From Methylocystis iwaonis (GTDB taxonomy: Bacteria; Pseudomonadota; Alphaproteobacteria; Rhizobiales; Beijerinckiaceae): DNA of 64,000 bases. The notes under the pieces are model-generated. The model saw nothing but the letters and a program-made list of their open reading frames with translations, had not been told where the DNA came from and searched no databases. Made by a program: the position numbers and the translations under genes. This document shows positions 18,944-28,861 of this stretch, one piece after another (the first letter of the stretch is position 1; each line of letters opens with the position of its first letter). Location: the NCBI RefSeq assembly GCF_027925385.1, contig NZ_AP027142.1, positions 2,400,001-2,464,000 of the forward strand, in the 5' to 3' direction.

Positions 18944-19144
18944 ATGAGCAGCGTCGATGAATTGAAGGCGGAGATCAAAAAGCTCTCGGCCAAAGCGATG
19001 AATATGAAGATGAACCTGCACGACCTCTCGGAGGAGCTGCCGGTCAATTGGACGACCATCATGTCGATTGCGCAGGAGACTCATGACGCCTATGCGGCGT
19101 TGGAGGCGGCGCGCAAAAAACTCAAGGAACTCGAGGCTGCCTAA
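18944..19144 (+). CDS. CCE_0567-type small nif protein (DUF683 family)
   Basis: A 66-residue two-helix protein (MSSVDELKAEIKKLSAKAMNMKMNLHDLSEELP, then LEAARKKLKELEAA). The fold and the Met/His-containing NMKMNLHDLSE segment match the CCE_0567 family, reported to bind metal at the helix interface. It is encoded between the DUF269 gene and fdxB, as in many nif clusters. It begins 15 bases after the DUF269 stop, with GGAGGCG upstream, and its stop codon abuts the fdxB start. Confidence 0.92.
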   Translation: MSSVDELKAEIKKLSAKAMNMKMNLHDLSEELPVNWTTIMSIAQETHDAYAALEAARKKLKELEAA

Positions 19145-19462
19145 ATGAGCGAGTTCAAGACGCGAGACGGCTCGCCTTATACGCCGCTCTATCTCACCGA
19201 CATCAACGCCGAGACCTGCATCGGCTGCGGACGTTGCTTCAAGGTCTGCCCGCAAAGCGTGATGGCGCTTTACGGCGTCAATGACGAGGGCGAAATCCTC
19301 GGCATTGTCACCGAGGACGACGACGATGATTTCGACGGCGATCTCAACCGCAAGATCATGAAGGTGGAGCACGCCGGCGCCTGCATCGGCTGCAACGCCT
19401 GCTCGAGGGTCTGTCCGAAAAACTGCCAGACCCATTTGCCCGCGGAAGAGATCGCGGCCTGA
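19145..19462 (+). CDS. fdxB: FdxB, nif-specific ferredoxin III
   Basis: A 105-residue ferredoxin with CIGCGRCFKVCP near the N terminus and CIGCNACSRVCPKNC near the C terminus. They are separated by an acidic insert containing EDDDDDFDGD, which is typical of FdxB. Likely an electron donor for nitrogenase or for NifEN-linked cofactor synthesis. It starts immediately after the previous stop codon. Confidence 0.94.
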   Translation: MSEFKTRDGSPYTPLYLTDINAETCIGCGRCFKVCPQSVMALYGVNDEGEILGIVTEDDDDDFDGDLNRKIMKVEHAGACIGCNACSRVCPKNCQTHLPAEEIAA

Positions 19463-19465
19463 CCG

Positions 19466-20125
19466 ATGAATATGCTCGCGCCCCCCCATCGACAAATGGC
19501 GGGCGCGCGCCCTTTACCGACGGCCGAGCAGATTTACTGCGCCGTCCGCGCAGAAGCCACCAATCTTGCCGCAGCCGATCCTTTTACCGCGCATGTCCTC
19601 GGCTGCGCGCTGACCATCGGCCTTTCCGAAGCGTTGGAGCGTGGAGATACGCTCTCTTCCGGCCTCGGGCTCGACCGCGCCAGCCTGGAAGCTTTGACAA
19701 CGCAATGGGCTCCGGGCGCGCGGCAATTTTTCGACCTTCAAGCCGAACCGGAAAAACTCGATCTCGACGAAGAAGAGACTCAGCTTCACGAGCTGCTCGC
19801 CCGTTTCAAGTCGGACACGACGCCGCTCTGCGCCTGGATGATCTCGATCGTCGCGCGTCGCGCCATGTCGCCGCGCCACCTTTGGCAAGATCTCGGCCTG
19901 ATCGAGCGCGGCGAGCTCACCAAGCTGATGGCGCAGTGGTTTCCAGCGCTTGCGGCGGCCAATGTCGACAATATGAAATGGAAGAAATTTTTCTACCGCA
20001 AGCTTTGTGAGCTCGAGGGCTTTTCGCTCTGCGCGGCGCCAACCTGCCGCGAATGCGGCGATTTCGACAATTGTTTCGGCGCGGAAGATGGCGCGAGCGT
20101 GCTCGCGCGTCTGTCACAGCGCTGA
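19466..20125 (+). CDS. nifQ: NifQ, molybdenum donor for FeMo-co synthesis
   Basis: NifQ carries a [Mo-Fe-S] cluster and gives molybdenum to NifEN. The 219-residue product has the family C-x4-C-x2-C-x5-C motif at C189, C194, C197 and C203 (CAAPTCRECGDFDNC), with RHLWQDLGL and W-F-PALAAANVDNMKWKKFFYR upstream. It starts three bases after fdxB with GAGATCG upstream, a weak site, so translational coupling is probable. It is the last gene before a new NifA-dependent promoter. Confidence 0.94.
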   Translation: MNMLAPPHRQMAGARPLPTAEQIYCAVRAEATNLAAADPFTAHVLGCALTIGLSEALERGDTLSSGLGLDRASLEALTTQWAPGARQFFDLQAEPEKLDLDEEETQLHELLARFKSDTTPLCAWMISIVARRAMSPRHLWQDLGLIERGELTKLMAQWFPALAAANVDNMKWKKFFYRKLCELEGFSLCAAPTCRECGDFDNCFGAEDGASVLARLSQR

Positions 20126-20165
20126 TCCTCCCCCGACGCATTCCGCCGAGCGCCTGAAACAGCTT

Positions 20166-20181
20166 TGTCAGTTCTCTGACA
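20166..20181 (+). promoter_or_regulatory. NifA upstream activator site for the iscA-nifUSV operon
   Basis: TGTCAGTTCTCTGACA is an exact TGT-N10-ACA site with extended dyad symmetry (TGTCAG...CTGACA). It lies 62-78 bases upstream of the sigma-54 promoter. A second palindrome, TGT-N11-ACA at 20183-20199, follows directly; its one-base-longer spacing leaves its role open. Confidence 0.85.
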
Positions 20182-20243
20182 ATGTCTGCATTACAGACAA
20201 GCAAGATCATAAAGACCCTTTGGATTTCCATAAGATTCAGCGC

Positions 20244-20258
20244 TGGCACATCGGTTGC
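20244..20258 (+). promoter_or_regulatory. sigma-54 (-24/-12) promoter of iscA-nifUSV-cysE-nifW-fixABCX
   Basis: TGGCACATCGGTTGC has the TGGCA and TTGC elements with 10 bases between GG and GC. It lies about 40 bases upstream of the iscA ATG. Together with the adjacent NifA site it gives this operon its own nitrogen-control promoter. Confidence 0.88.
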
Positions 20259-20298
20259 TTTTCCCTTGTCAGACAATCTTAACGAGGGAGCTGTCGCG

Positions 20299-20619
20299 AT
20301 GATCGAGCTGACGGATAGCGCGGTGACGGCGGTAAGGTCGGCTATTGCCGGCGCCGGCCAGGAAGTTGAAGGCCTGCGTATCATGGTGGAGGCCGGCGGC
20401 TGTGCGGGCCTGAAATACTCAATGGGTCTCGTCAATGAAGCGGACCCCAACGACCATATCTTCGAGAATGACGGCGTGAAGGTCTATGTCGAGGAAGGTT
20501 CGCTCGTCTATCTCGACGGCACCAAGATCGACTTCGTCATCGGCCTCGAAGGCTCTGGTTTCACCTTCGACAATCCGCAAGCCAAATCGAGCTGCTCCTG
20601 CGGCAAGTCGTTCGGCTGA
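20299..20619 (+). CDS. A-type iron-sulfur carrier (NifIscA), copy 2
   Basis: A 106-residue A-type carrier with ligand cysteines C35 ([13 protein letters not shown]), C99 and C101 ([10 protein letters not shown]). It sits directly before nifU, the classical place of the nif-specific IscA in Azotobacter. It probably accepts clusters assembled on NifU. The start at 20299 has GAGGGAG upstream and is the first gene after the sigma-54 promoter; the longer open frame would begin inside the promoter. Confidence 0.94.
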   Translation: MIELTDSAVTAVRSAIAGAGQEVEGLRIMVEAGGCAGLKYSMGLVNEADPNDHIFENDGVKVYVEEGSLVYLDGTKIDFVIGLEGSGFTFDNPQAKSSCSCGKSFG

Positions 20620-20675
20620 ACCCACGACATCTCGACGGTTCAGACGCGACGCGGGAAGCGCCCAGGAGGCTGGCG

Positions 20676-21668
20676 ATGTGGGATTATTCTGACAAGGTCA
20701 AGGACTACTTCTTCAATCCGAAGAACGCCGGCGTTCTGGGCGAGGCCAATGCCGTGGGCGAAGTCGGCGCAATCTCTTGCGGCGACGCGCTGAAGCTGAT
20801 GCTGAAAGTGGACCCGGAAACGGAAACCATTCAGGACGCGAAGTTCCAGACCTTCGGATGTGGTTCCGCCATCGCCTCCTCCTCTGCGCTTACCGAGCTT
20901 ATCATCGGCAAGACTCTGGAAGAGGCCGTCTCCATCACCAACCAGGACATAGCGGATTTTTTGGGCGGCCTGCCGCCGGAAAAGATGCATTGCTCGGTGA
21001 TGGGCTATGAGGCGCTGCAGGCGGCGATCGCCAATTTCCGCGGCGAGGAATGGCACGACGACCATGAGGAAGGCGCCCTCGTCTGCAAATGCTTCGGCGT
21101 CGACGAAGGCGTCATCGAACGCGCGATCCGCATGAACAAGCTGACCTCGATCGAGCAGGTCACGGATTACACCAAGGCCGGCGGCGGCTGCCTCACCTGC
21201 TTCGACAAGCTCGAAGAGCTTCTCGCCAAGGTGAATGGCGAACTCGTCGCGGAGGGGCTTCTTGCCGAACATGCGGCCTATCGCATCGGCGGCTCCGACG
21301 CCGCCGAACTGAAGGCAAAAGCGAAGGCGAAAAAGGAAGCAGAAAAGGCCCCCGTGCGGGAAGTTGCCGCTCAAGCGACGTCTCCGATCGCGCCCTCGTC
21401 TCCCCTGCCGCCGCCTTCCGCCGGCATGACCAACCTCAAGAAGATCCGGCTGATCGAAGAGGCGATCGAGGAGCTTCGGCCGTATCTCAAAAAGGACGGC
21501 GGCGACTGCGAGCTGGTCGACGTCGACGGCAATAATGTGATGGTCAATCTCAAGGGCGCCTGCATGGGCTGCCAGATGGCGAGCGTCACCATCTCCGGCA
21601 TTCAGGAACGCCTGATCGCCAAGCTCGGCATGCCGATCCGCATCATTCCCGTGAAGAACACTCATTGA
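20676..21668 (+). CDS. nifU: NifU, iron-sulfur cluster assembly scaffold
   Basis: The 330-residue protein has the full three-domain NifU layout. The N-terminal IscU-like domain carries C35, C62 and C106. The central BFD-like [2Fe-2S] domain has C137, C139, C172 and C175. After a linker rich in Ala, Lys and Pro (residues 212-250), a C-terminal Nfu domain contains the CMGC motif. NifU takes sulfur from NifS and supplies clusters for NifH and NifB. AGGAGG precedes the ATG. Its stop lies 11 bases before the nifS start. Confidence 0.98.
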   Translation: MWDYSDKVKDYFFNPKNAGVLGEANAVGEVGAISCGDALKLMLKVDPETETIQDAKFQTFGCGSAIASSSALTELIIGKTLEEAVSITNQDIADFLGGLPPEKMHCSVMGYEALQAAIANFRGEEWHDDHEEGALVCKCFGVDEGVIERAIRMNKLTSIEQVTDYTKAGGGCLTCFDKLEELLAKVNGELVAEGLLAEHAAYRIGGSDAAELKAKAKAKKEAEKAPVREVAAQATSPIAPSSPLPPPSAGMTNLKKIRLIEEAIEELRPYLKKDGGDCELVDVDGNNVMVNLKGACMGCQMASVTISGIQERLIAKLGMPIRIIPVKNTH

Positions 21669-21679
21669 GGGGGAAGACC

Positions 21680-22882
21680 ATGCGTCCAGTCTATCTCGAC
21701 AATAATGCGACGACGCGGGTTGATCCGGTGGTCGTCGACGCCATGCTCCCCTTCTTCACGGAGCAGTTCGGCAATCCGTCGTCGATCCACTCTTTCGGCG
21801 CGAGCGTCGGCGTATCTGTGAAGAAGGCGCGCCAGCAATTGCAGCAATTGCTCGGCGCCGAGCATGATCACGAGATCATCTATACGGCGAGCGGCACGGA
21901 AGCCGACAATACCGCCATTCTCTCGGCGCTGGAGGCCATGCCCGGGCGTGACGAGATCGTCACCAGCGCGGTGGAGCATCCCGCCGTTCTCGCGCTTTGC
22001 CAGCATCTGGAGAAGACCGGCCGCGCCAAGGTTCATTACATCGGCGTCGACTCGCTCGGACGGCTCGACATCGAAGCCTATCGCAACGCGCTCTCCGACA
22101 AGGTCGCTCTCGTCACGCTGATGTGGGCGAATAATGAGACCGGCACGCTGTTCCCGGTCGAGGGGCTTGCGGAGCTCGCCAAGGAGCATGGCGCGTTGTT
22201 TCATACCGACGCTGTGCAGGCCGTCGGCAAAGTGCCGATCGTCCTCAAAGGCAGCGCGATCGACATGCTGTCGCTTTCCGGCCACAAGCTGCATGCGCCC
22301 AAGGGCATTGGCGCGCTCTATGTCAAACGGGGCACGCGCTTCAAGCCGCTGCTGCGCGGCGGCCATCAGGAGCGCGGACGCCGCGCCGGCACCGAGAATG
22401 CGCCAGGCATCATCGGCCTCGGCAAGGCGGCGGAGCTTGCCATTGAACATATGGTCGACGAGCAGACGCGCGTGAAGGAGCTGCGCGACCGTCTCGAAAA
22501 GGCGATCCTGCAGCGCATTCCCAACTGCTTCGTCAATGGCGATCCGCGCGAGCGCCTGCCCAACACGAGCAACATCGCCTTCGAATATGTCGAAGGCGAA
22601 GCGATCCTGCTGCATCTGACGCGCCAGGGCATCGCCGCTTCGTCCGGTTCGGCCTGCACCTCGGGATCGCTCGAGCCCTCGCATGTGATGAAGGCGATGA
22701 ATGTGCCCTTCACGGCGGCGCATGGCTCCATCCGCTTCTCGCTCTCGCGCGACAATGTGCCGGAGGATGTCGATCAGGTGATCGAGGCGCTGCCGAAGAT
22801 CCTCGAAAAGCTGCGCGAGCTCTCACCCTTCTGGGACGGCGCGAACAAGGACCCCAAAGATTTCAAACCCGTCTATGCGTGA
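21680..22882 (+). CDS. nifS: NifS, cysteine desulfurase
   Basis: A PLP enzyme that removes sulfur from cysteine as a persulfide and passes it to NifU. The 400-residue product has the PLP lysine K203 in LSGHKLHAPKG and the catalytic C326 in SSGSACTSGSLEPSH, whose longer mobile loop is that of NifS/IscS type I enzymes. The ATG at 21680 was chosen because GAGGGGGA lies upstream. It lies between nifU and nifV in the same operon. Confidence 0.98.
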   Translation: MRPVYLDNNATTRVDPVVVDAMLPFFTEQFGNPSSIHSFGASVGVSVKKARQQLQQLLGAEHDHEIIYTASGTEADNTAILSALEAMPGRDEIVTSAVEHPAVLALCQHLEKTGRAKVHYIGVDSLGRLDIEAYRNALSDKVALVTLMWANNETGTLFPVEGLAELAKEHGALFHTDAVQAVGKVPIVLKGSAIDMLSLSGHKLHAPKGIGALYVKRGTRFKPLLRGGHQERGRRAGTENAPGIIGLGKAAELAIEHMVDEQTRVKELRDRLEKAILQRIPNCFVNGDPRERLPNTSNIAFEYVEGEAILLHLTRQGIAASSGSACTSGSLEPSHVMKAMNVPFTAAHGSIRFSLSRDNVPEDVDQVIEALPKILEKLRELSPFWDGANKDPKDFKPVYA

Positions 22883-22891
22883 GTTGAAGCC

Positions 22892-24031
22892 GTGAACGTC
22901 GACCACCCCCGCATTTTTATCAATGACACGACGCTCCGCGACGGCGAGCAGGCCCCGCGGGTCGCCTTCACGGCGCGCGACAAGGTTGCGATCGCAAAAG
23001 CGCTCGCGGCCGCGGGGGTGGATGAAATCGAAGCCGGCACGCCGGCCATGGGACGCGACGAAATCGACGCCATTAGCCGCGTCGTGGCCGAAGGTCTTCC
23101 CTGCCGCGTGATGGCCTGGTGCCGGCTGAATAAGAATGACGTCGATGCGGCTCTGTCGGCCGGCGTCTCCCATGTGAACATCTCCGCGCCCATGTCGCGG
23201 CTGCAGATCAGCGTCAAGCTCGGCGTCGACGTCCCGGCTGTGGCCGAACGCGTGCGCTCGGTCGTTTCCTACGCACGCGAACGCGGTCTCACAGTGGCGC
23301 TCGGCGGCGAGGACTCGTCCCGCGCCGATCCGCGCGACGTCGGCGTCATTCTCCGCGCCGCGCAGCAAGCCGGCGCCTGGCGCTATCGCTTCGCCGATAC
23401 GCTTGGCCTGCTCGATCCGTTCTCCGCCTTCGAGGCGATTTCCAATGTGCGCGCGGAGACGGATCTGCCGATCGAGTTCCACGGCCATGACGACGTCGGC
23501 CTTGCGACCGCCAATACGCTCGCGGCCACCCGCGCCGGCGCCACACATGCTTCCGTCACCGTGCTCGGTCTGGGCGAACGCGCCGGCAACGCCGCTCTCG
23601 AAGAGATCGCCGTCGCGCTCGGCCATGTCGCTCGGGGCCAGACCAATATCAGCGCCGACCAGCTCCCTGGGCTGTCGAAGCTCGTCGCTCGCGCTGCCCG
23701 CCGGCGCATTGGCCGCTCGAAGGCGATCGTCGGCGCCGACGTCTTTACCCATGAGTCGGGCATTCATGTCGCCGCGCTCTTGAAAGACGCGCGCACCTAT
23801 CAGGGGATCGACCCTGCGCTGCTCGGCCGGCGCAACACTGTCGTGCTGGCCAAGCACTCGGGCGTCGCGGCGCTGAAAAGCAAGGGCGCGGAACTGGGTT
23901 TCGACATCGACCGCGATCTGGCGAATGCGCTTCTCGCGCAAATCCGCCAGCGCGCGAACGAGAAGGCGGCGCCAATGACGAAGCGTGAGTTGAAGAACCT
24001 CTTCAAAAGCGCATGCGGAGGCGCGCCATGA
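22892..24031 (+). CDS. nifV: NifV, homocitrate synthase
   Basis: NifV condenses acetyl-CoA and 2-oxoglutarate to homocitrate, the organic ligand of FeMo-co. The 379-residue protein has the DRE-TIM signature [13 protein letters not shown] (residues 10-22) and the metal-binding [27 protein letters not shown] is the family's second signature. The start is GTG at 22892, ten bases after nifS, with a weak upstream site. The gene overlaps cysE by four bases. It lacks the C-terminal regulatory domain of leucine-pathway enzymes, as expected. Confidence 0.97.
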   Translation: MNVDHPRIFINDTTLRDGEQAPRVAFTARDKVAIAKALAAAGVDEIEAGTPAMGRDEIDAISRVVAEGLPCRVMAWCRLNKNDVDAALSAGVSHVNISAPMSRLQISVKLGVDVPAVAERVRSVVSYARERGLTVALGGEDSSRADPRDVGVILRAAQQAGAWRYRFADTLGLLDPFSAFEAISNVRAETDLPIEFHGHDDVGLATANTLAATRAGATHASVTVLGLGERAGNAALEEIAVALGHVARGQTNISADQLPGLSKLVARAARRRIGRSKAIVGADVFTHESGIHVAALLKDARTYQGIDPALLGRRNTVVLAKHSGVAALKSKGAELGFDIDRDLANALLAQIRQRANEKAAPMTKRELKNLFKSACGGAP

Positions 24032-24771
24032 GTCTCGCCGCCTCAGCTCCGCTGACAACCGCCACAACACCGACCCTTTTCGTCAAATTGCGCGGCGACG
24101 TCTCCTGCGTTCTGAGCCGCGATCCCGCGGCGCGCAACTCGCTCGAAGTCGCCCTTCTCTATCCGGGCGTTCATGCGATCCTGTTTTATCGCATCGCCAA
24201 CAGCCTTTGGCGCCGGGGCGTCAAATTCCCGGCGCGCTTCCTCTCCTGGTTCGCGCGGCTGATCACCAATATCGACATCCATCCCGGCGCGACGATCGGC
24301 GAGCGTCTCTTCATCGATCACGGCGCCGGCGTCGTGATCGGAGAGACGGCGGTCATCGGCGACGATGTGACGCTCTATCACGGCGTCACGCTGGGCGGCA
24401 CGTCATGGGCGCCGGGCAAGCGTCATCCGACGATCGAAAGCGGCGTGCTCGTCGGCGCCGGCGCGAAAATACTCGGGCCGATCACCGTCGGCGCGCGCTC
24501 CCGCATCGGGGCCAATTCAGTGGTGATCGAGGACATTCCGCCCGAAATGACGGTCGTCGGCATTCCCGGTCGCATCGTGAAAGTGGAACGGCGCCGCTCC
24601 GGCCCGGACGGCCGCATCGATCTCGAACATCATCTCATTCCCGATCCGGTCGGCGACGCCATTTCGGTGCTGATCGACCGGCTCGACTTCCTCGAAACGC
24701 GCCTAGCGCATCTGCAGGCGCGCAAGAATGAAACCCTTTCGAAGACCAGTGAAAAGGAGACGACGCCATGA
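24028..24771 (+). CDS. cysE: CysE, serine O-acetyltransferase (nif-linked)
   Basis: Makes O-acetylserine, the precursor of cysteine, here presumably to feed NifS during heavy Fe-S synthesis. The 247-residue protein has the N-terminal helical part ([19 protein letters not shown]) and the left-handed beta-helix hexapeptide region ([39 protein letters not shown] spread over residues 90-130). The catalytic histidine lies in the DHGAG turn. The ATG at 24028 has GGAGGCG upstream and overlaps the nifV stop; an in-frame ATG five codons earlier is less well placed. It overlaps nifW by four bases. Confidence 0.94.
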   Translation: MSLAASAPLTTATTPTLFVKLRGDVSCVLSRDPAARNSLEVALLYPGVHAILFYRIANSLWRRGVKFPARFLSWFARLITNIDIHPGATIGERLFIDHGAGVVIGETAVIGDDVTLYHGVTLGGTSWAPGKRHPTIESGVLVGAGAKILGPITVGARSRIGANSVVIEDIPPEMTVVGIPGRIVKVERRRSGPDGRIDLEHHLIPDPVGDAISVLIDRLDFLETRLAHLQARKNETLSKTSEKETTP

Positions 24772-25103
24772 GCGTGTTCGACGAATTGCGGAAGCTTCAC
24801 TCCGCCGAAGACTTCTTCGAAGCGCTCGGCGTCGACTACGACCCGGCCGTGGTGCGCGTCGCGCGCCTCCATATTCTGCGCCGCATGGCGGAATATCTCT
24901 CCAAGAACGACTTCGACGGCGTCCCCGACGAAGAAACGCGGGCCGCCTGCAAAGAGACGCTCACCAAAGCCTATGAGGATTTCGCGGCCTCTTCGCCCAT
25001 CGCCGAGCGCGTCTTCAAGGTCCACAAGGACGCCGTGAAGCCGAAGGAAGAGCCGGCGAAGCCCTTCGTTCCCTTGACCACGCTGACCGTCGCCCGCAGC
25101 TGA
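24768..25103 (+). CDS. nifW: NifW, nitrogenase-stabilising protein
   Basis: A 111-residue member of the NifW family, linked to MoFe protein maturation and protection from oxygen. It contains the family core [34 protein letters not shown] (residues 6-39) and [19 protein letters not shown]. The ATG overlaps the cysE stop (ATGA), so its translation is coupled. Fifteen bases separate it from fixA. Confidence 0.95.
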   Translation: MSVFDELRKLHSAEDFFEALGVDYDPAVVRVARLHILRRMAEYLSKNDFDGVPDEETRAACKETLTKAYEDFAASSPIAERVFKVHKDAVKPKEEPAKPFVPLTTLTVARS

Positions 25104-25118
25104 GCCAGGAAAAGACAA

Positions 25119-25970
25119 ATGAAAATCCTCGTCTGCATCAAGCAGGTTCCGGATAGCGCGCAGATCCGCGTTCATCCCGTGACCAATACGATCATGCGGC
25201 AGGGCGTGCCGACGATCATCAATCCTTACGATCTCTTCTCGCTGGAAGAGGCGCTGCGCCTGCGCGACAAATTTGGCGGCGAAGTCACTGTGCTGACCAT
25301 GGGCCCGCCCATGGCCTCCGAGTCGCTGCGCAAGGCTTTGGCGATCGGCGCCGACCGCGCCGTGCTGCTCACCGACCGCTTTTTTGCGGGCTCCGACACG
25401 CTGGCCACCACCTATGCGCTCGCGCAGGCGATCCGCAAGATCGAGCAGACCTTCGGCAAGCAGGACATCGTCTTCACCGGCAAGCAGACGATCGACGGCG
25501 ATACGGCGCAGGTCGGCCCCGGCATCGCCAAACGCCTGAACCTGTTGCAGCTCACTTATATCTCGAAGCTCGTCGACTGCGATCCCGAGAAGGGCGAAGT
25601 CGTCGTCGAGCGCCGCGCCGAGGGCGGCGTGCAGGTTCTCAAGACCGCCATGCCCTGCCTCATCACCATGATCGAGGGCTCCAATGAAGTGCGCCGCGGC
25701 GCCTTCAACGACGCCCTGCGCGCCGCCCGCGCCGAGATCGTCACCTGGAGCGCCAAGGACGCGGAGATCGAGGATCTCACCAAATGCGGTCTCAAGGGCT
25801 CGCCGACCATCGTGAAGAAGGTCTTCGCGCCGGCGCCGCGCTCCGAGAAGGCCGCCTTTGTAGAGCCCGGCAAGACGGCGGGCGATTCCGCCGAGGCGCT
25901 GATCGCCTCCATCTTCGGACGCCATCCGGCGCTCGAAGCCGACATGACCAAACTCGCTTCCGGACTCTAG
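25119..25970 (+). CDS. fixA: FixA, electron-transfer flavoprotein beta subunit
   Basis: FixA and FixB form an ETF-like pair that with FixC and FixX bifurcates electrons from NADH, reducing quinone and low-potential ferredoxin/flavodoxin for nitrogenase. The 283-residue protein has the ETF-beta start MKILVCIKQVPDSAQIR and the LTDRFFAGSDTLATTYALA and GKQTIDGDTAQVGP nucleotide-site motifs. AGGAAA precedes the ATG. A small REP-like hairpin fills the gap to fixB. Confidence 0.97.
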   Translation: MKILVCIKQVPDSAQIRVHPVTNTIMRQGVPTIINPYDLFSLEEALRLRDKFGGEVTVLTMGPPMASESLRKALAIGADRAVLLTDRFFAGSDTLATTYALAQAIRKIEQTFGKQDIVFTGKQTIDGDTAQVGPGIAKRLNLLQLTYISKLVDCDPEKGEVVVERRAEGGVQVLKTAMPCLITMIEGSNEVRRGAFNDALRAARAEIVTWSAKDAEIEDLTKCGLKGSPTIVKKVFAPAPRSEKAAFVEPGKTAGDSAEALIASIFGRHPALEADMTKLASGL

Positions 25971-26018
25971 AGCGCGTGGCGAAAAAGTGGAAACCGGTTT
26001 TTTGCGCGAAGCGCGCTC
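25970..26018. repeat. REP-like hairpin between fixA and fixB
   Basis: GAGCGCG at the left end is complementary to CGCGCTC at the right. Inside, GCGAAAAA can pair with the TTTTTTGCGC side around AAGTGGAAACCGGTTTT. This core resembles a small dispersed repeat common in Hyphomicrobiales genomes. It may affect the stability of the fix transcript. Confidence 0.6.
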
Positions 26019-26042
26019 GAAAATTCGAAACAGGAGCTGACG

Positions 26043-27137
26043 ATGTCCCCCACGCCGCCGCCCGCCACTCGCGCTAGCGCAAAAAAAGAGCTGCCGGAGC
26101 ATTTCCGCGGTTACAAGCATGTTTGGGTCTGCGTTGAACAGGAGCGCGGTGACGTTCACCCCGTCTCCTGGGAGCTTCTCGGCGAAGGCCGCAAGCTTGC
26201 CGACAAGCTCGGCGTCGAGCTCGGCGCCGTCGTGCTCGGCGGCCCCGGAGAAGGCACCAAGGAAGCGGCGGCCGAGGCCTTCCGCTACGGCGCGGATGTC
26301 GCCTATCTCGTCGAGCATCCGGTGCTGACGGATTATCGCAACGAGTCTTACGCCAAGGCGGTGACTCAGCTCGTCAACGCCTATAAGCCGGAAATCCTTT
26401 TGCTGGGCGCGACGAATCTGGGCCGCGACCTTGCGGGCTCCGTGGCGACGACGCTGCTCACGGGCCTCACCGCCGACTGCACCGAGCTTGCGGTGGACGC
26501 CGACGGCTCGCTCGCCGCGACGCGCCCGACCTTCGGCGGCTCGCTGCTCTGCACGATCTACACGCTGAATTATCGCCCGCAGATGGCGACCGTGCGTCCG
26601 CGCGTGATGCCGATGCCGGAGCGCGTCGCCGATCGCGTCGGCCGCATCGTGCCCTTCACGCCCGATCTCGACGAAGACTCGATCATCACCAAGCTGCTGC
26701 GCTTCATTCCCGACCGCGACTCCAACAAGAGCAATCTCGCTTTTGCCGATGTCGTCGTCGCTGGCGGCATGGGCCTGCAGAGCGCCGAGAACTTCCAGCT
26801 CGTGAAGAACCTCGCTTCCGTGCTCGGCGCCGAATATGGCTGCTCGCGTCCGGTCGTGCAGAAAGGCTGGCTCCCCGCCGAGCGCCAGATCGGTCAGACC
26901 GGCAAGACGATCCGGCCGAAGCTCTATATCGCCGCCGGCATCTCTGGCGCGATTCAACATCGCGTCGGCGTCGAAGGCGCGGATTGCATCGTTGCGATCA
27001 ACACCGACAAGAATGCGCCGATCTTCGATTTCGCGCATATCGGCATCGCCACGGACGCCATCCGCCTGCTGCCGGCGCTCACCGAAGCTTTCCGCGCGAG
27101 ACTATCGCCCCATCAGCGTGATCGGCTCGCCGGCTAA
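26043..27137 (+). CDS. fixB: FixB, electron-transfer flavoprotein alpha subunit
   Basis: The 364-residue partner of FixA carries an N-terminal ETF-alpha domain ([30 protein letters not shown]) and the C-terminal FAD-binding domain. The latter has [39 protein letters not shown] and [27 protein letters not shown] contacts such as the QTGKT and SGAIQH segments are intact. GGAGCTGACG precedes the ATG. It is followed after 55 bases by fixC. Confidence 0.97.
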   Translation: MSPTPPPATRASAKKELPEHFRGYKHVWVCVEQERGDVHPVSWELLGEGRKLADKLGVELGAVVLGGPGEGTKEAAAEAFRYGADVAYLVEHPVLTDYRNESYAKAVTQLVNAYKPEILLLGATNLGRDLAGSVATTLLTGLTADCTELAVDADGSLAATRPTFGGSLLCTIYTLNYRPQMATVRPRVMPMPERVADRVGRIVPFTPDLDEDSIITKLLRFIPDRDSNKSNLAFADVVVAGGMGLQSAENFQLVKNLASVLGAEYGCSRPVVQKGWLPAERQIGQTGKTIRPKLYIAAGISGAIQHRVGVEGADCIVAINTDKNAPIFDFAHIGIATDAIRLLPALTEAFRARLSPHQRDRLAG

Positions 27138-27192
27138 TGAACACTTCGAAATTGTCCGGCCTGGCGCCGGTTGCATGTGAATGGAGACTGCC

Positions 27193-28500
27193 ATGATCGA
27201 AGAAAGATTCGACGCGATCGTGATCGGCGCCGGAATGGCCGGCAACGCCGCGGCGCACACCATGGCGTCCCGCGGCCTCAAAGTGCTGCAGCTCGAGCGG
27301 GGCGAGTATCCGGGCTCGAAGAATGTTCAGGGCGCGATCCTCTATGCAGATATGGTCGAGAAGATCATCCCGAACTTCCGCGAGGAGGCGCCGCTCGAGC
27401 GCCATCTCGTCGAACAGCGTTTCTGGATGATGGGCGATCGCTCCCATACCGCCATCCAATATCGCAACGACGACTTCAACGAAGACAAGCCGAACCGCTA
27501 CACGATTGTTCGTTCGCAGTTCGACCGCTGGTTCTCGAAAGAAGTGCAGGCGCAGGGCGCGATCGTCATCTGCGAAACGACGGTGATGGAGCTGGTGAGC
27601 GACGCTTACGGCAAGGTCATCGGCGTGCGCACCGACCGTCGCGGCGGCACCATCTTCGCCGATGTCGTCGTGCTGTGCGAAGGCGTCAACGGCCTGCTCG
27701 GCACGCGCGCCGGCCTGCGCCCGTCGCCAAAGCCCGAGCATGTCGCGCTGGCTGTGAAGGAAATGCACTTCCTGCCGCGCGAAACGATCGAAGCGCGCTT
27801 TAATCTCCATGGCGACGAAGGCGTCGTCGTCGAGGCGGCCGGCGTCATCTCCAAAGGCATGACGGGCATGGGCTTCGTCTATACCAACAAGGAGAGCATT
27901 TCGGTCGGCATGGGTTGTCTGGTTTCGGACTTTGCTGAAAATAAAGATACGCCCTACGGCCTGTTGGAGGCGTTCAAAAACCATCCCTCGATCAAACCGC
28001 TGCTCGAAGGCTCGGAAGTGAAGGAATATGCCGCCCATCTCATCCCCGAGGGCGGATACAACACAATTCCGGAGCTTTTCGGCGATGGTTGGGTGGTTTG
28101 CGGCGATGCGGCGCAACTCAACAACGCCATTCACCGCGAAGGCTCCAATCTCGCGCTGACCTCGGGGCGCCTCGCGGGCGAAGCGATCTTCCAGATCAAA
28201 TCCCGCAAGGACGCGATGACGAAGCAAAATCTGGCGCTTTACAAAAAGCTCCTCGACGACAGCTTCGTCATGAAGGACCTCAAGAAATACAAGGATATGC
28301 CGGCGCTTCTGCACGCCAATTCGCAAAATTACTTCCTGGCCTATCCGCAGCTCGTCTCGAAGGCCATGGAAAACTTCCTGCGCGTCGACGGCACGCCGAA
28401 GTTGGACAAGGAGAAGGCCACCATCGGCGCCTTTATAAAGGAACGCAAATGGTCGGGTCTCTTTGGCGACGCATGGAAGCTTGCGCGCGCCTGGCGTTGA
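27193..28500 (+). CDS. fixC: FixC, ETF-quinone oxidoreductase-like flavoprotein
   Basis: FixC takes electrons from FixAB and passes them to quinone and, with FixX, to ferredoxin. The 435-residue protein has the FAD dinucleotide fold [20 protein letters not shown] at its N terminus and [30 protein letters not shown] late in the chain. The ATG at 27193 was chosen because GGAG of the preceding bases is well spaced; another ATG four codons upstream lacks a site. It ends 62 bases before fixX. Confidence 0.97.
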   Translation: MIEERFDAIVIGAGMAGNAAAHTMASRGLKVLQLERGEYPGSKNVQGAILYADMVEKIIPNFREEAPLERHLVEQRFWMMGDRSHTAIQYRNDDFNEDKPNRYTIVRSQFDRWFSKEVQAQGAIVICETTVMELVSDAYGKVIGVRTDRRGGTIFADVVVLCEGVNGLLGTRAGLRPSPKPEHVALAVKEMHFLPRETIEARFNLHGDEGVVVEAAGVISKGMTGMGFVYTNKESISVGMGCLVSDFAENKDTPYGLLEAFKNHPSIKPLLEGSEVKEYAAHLIPEGGYNTIPELFGDGWVVCGDAAQLNNAIHREGSNLALTSGRLAGEAIFQIKSRKDAMTKQNLALYKKLLDDSFVMKDLKKYKDMPALLHANSQNYFLAYPQLVSKAMENFLRVDGTPKLDKEKATIGAFIKERKWSGLFGDAWKLARAWR

Positions 28501-28510
28501 CGCATCGAGT

Positions 28511-28525
28511 TGGCGTTGTTCTTGC
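28511..28525 (+). promoter_or_regulatory. Possible weak sigma-54-like box before fixX
   Basis: TGGCGTTGTTCTTGC keeps TGG, TTGC and the 10-base GG-to-GC spacing but lacks the CAC part of the consensus. No NifA site was seen within the fixC coding end, so this may be chance. Confidence 0.25.
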
Positions 28526-28562
28526 GTAGTCGAGGAAAGAACATTCCGAGAGGAGAGATCCC

Positions 28563-28853
28563 ATGTCCCTCGCCGCCCGAGTTGAGGAAAAACTCTACCA
28601 AAATCGCTATCTCGTGGACGCAGGCAAGCCGCATATCGCCATCCGTCCGCACGAAAAACCCTCTGAAAATCTCCTGGCGATGACTCACATCTGCCCCGCG
28701 GGCTGCTATTCTGAAACCAGTTCGGGACAGGTCGAAATCACGCCGGACGGCTGTCTCGAATGCGGCACCTGTCGGGTGTTGTGCGAAGCGTCCGGCGACA
28801 TCACCTGGAACTACCCGCGCGGCGGTTTCGGCGTGCTGTTCAAGTTCGGATAG
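28563..28853 (+). CDS. fixX: FixX, ferredoxin-like protein
   Basis: A 96-residue ferredoxin-like partner of FixC. It has the family motif CPAGCYSE followed by [36 protein letters not shown]. The last twelve residues are the typical FixX/ETF-QO tail. GAGGAGAG sits upstream of the ATG. It completes the bifurcating FixABCX complex. Confidence 0.96.
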   Translation: MSLAARVEEKLYQNRYLVDAGKPHIAIRPHEKPSENLLAMTHICPAGCYSETSSGQVEITPDGCLECGTCRVLCEASGDITWNYPRGGFGVLFKFG

Positions 28854-28861
28854 GAAACGCC

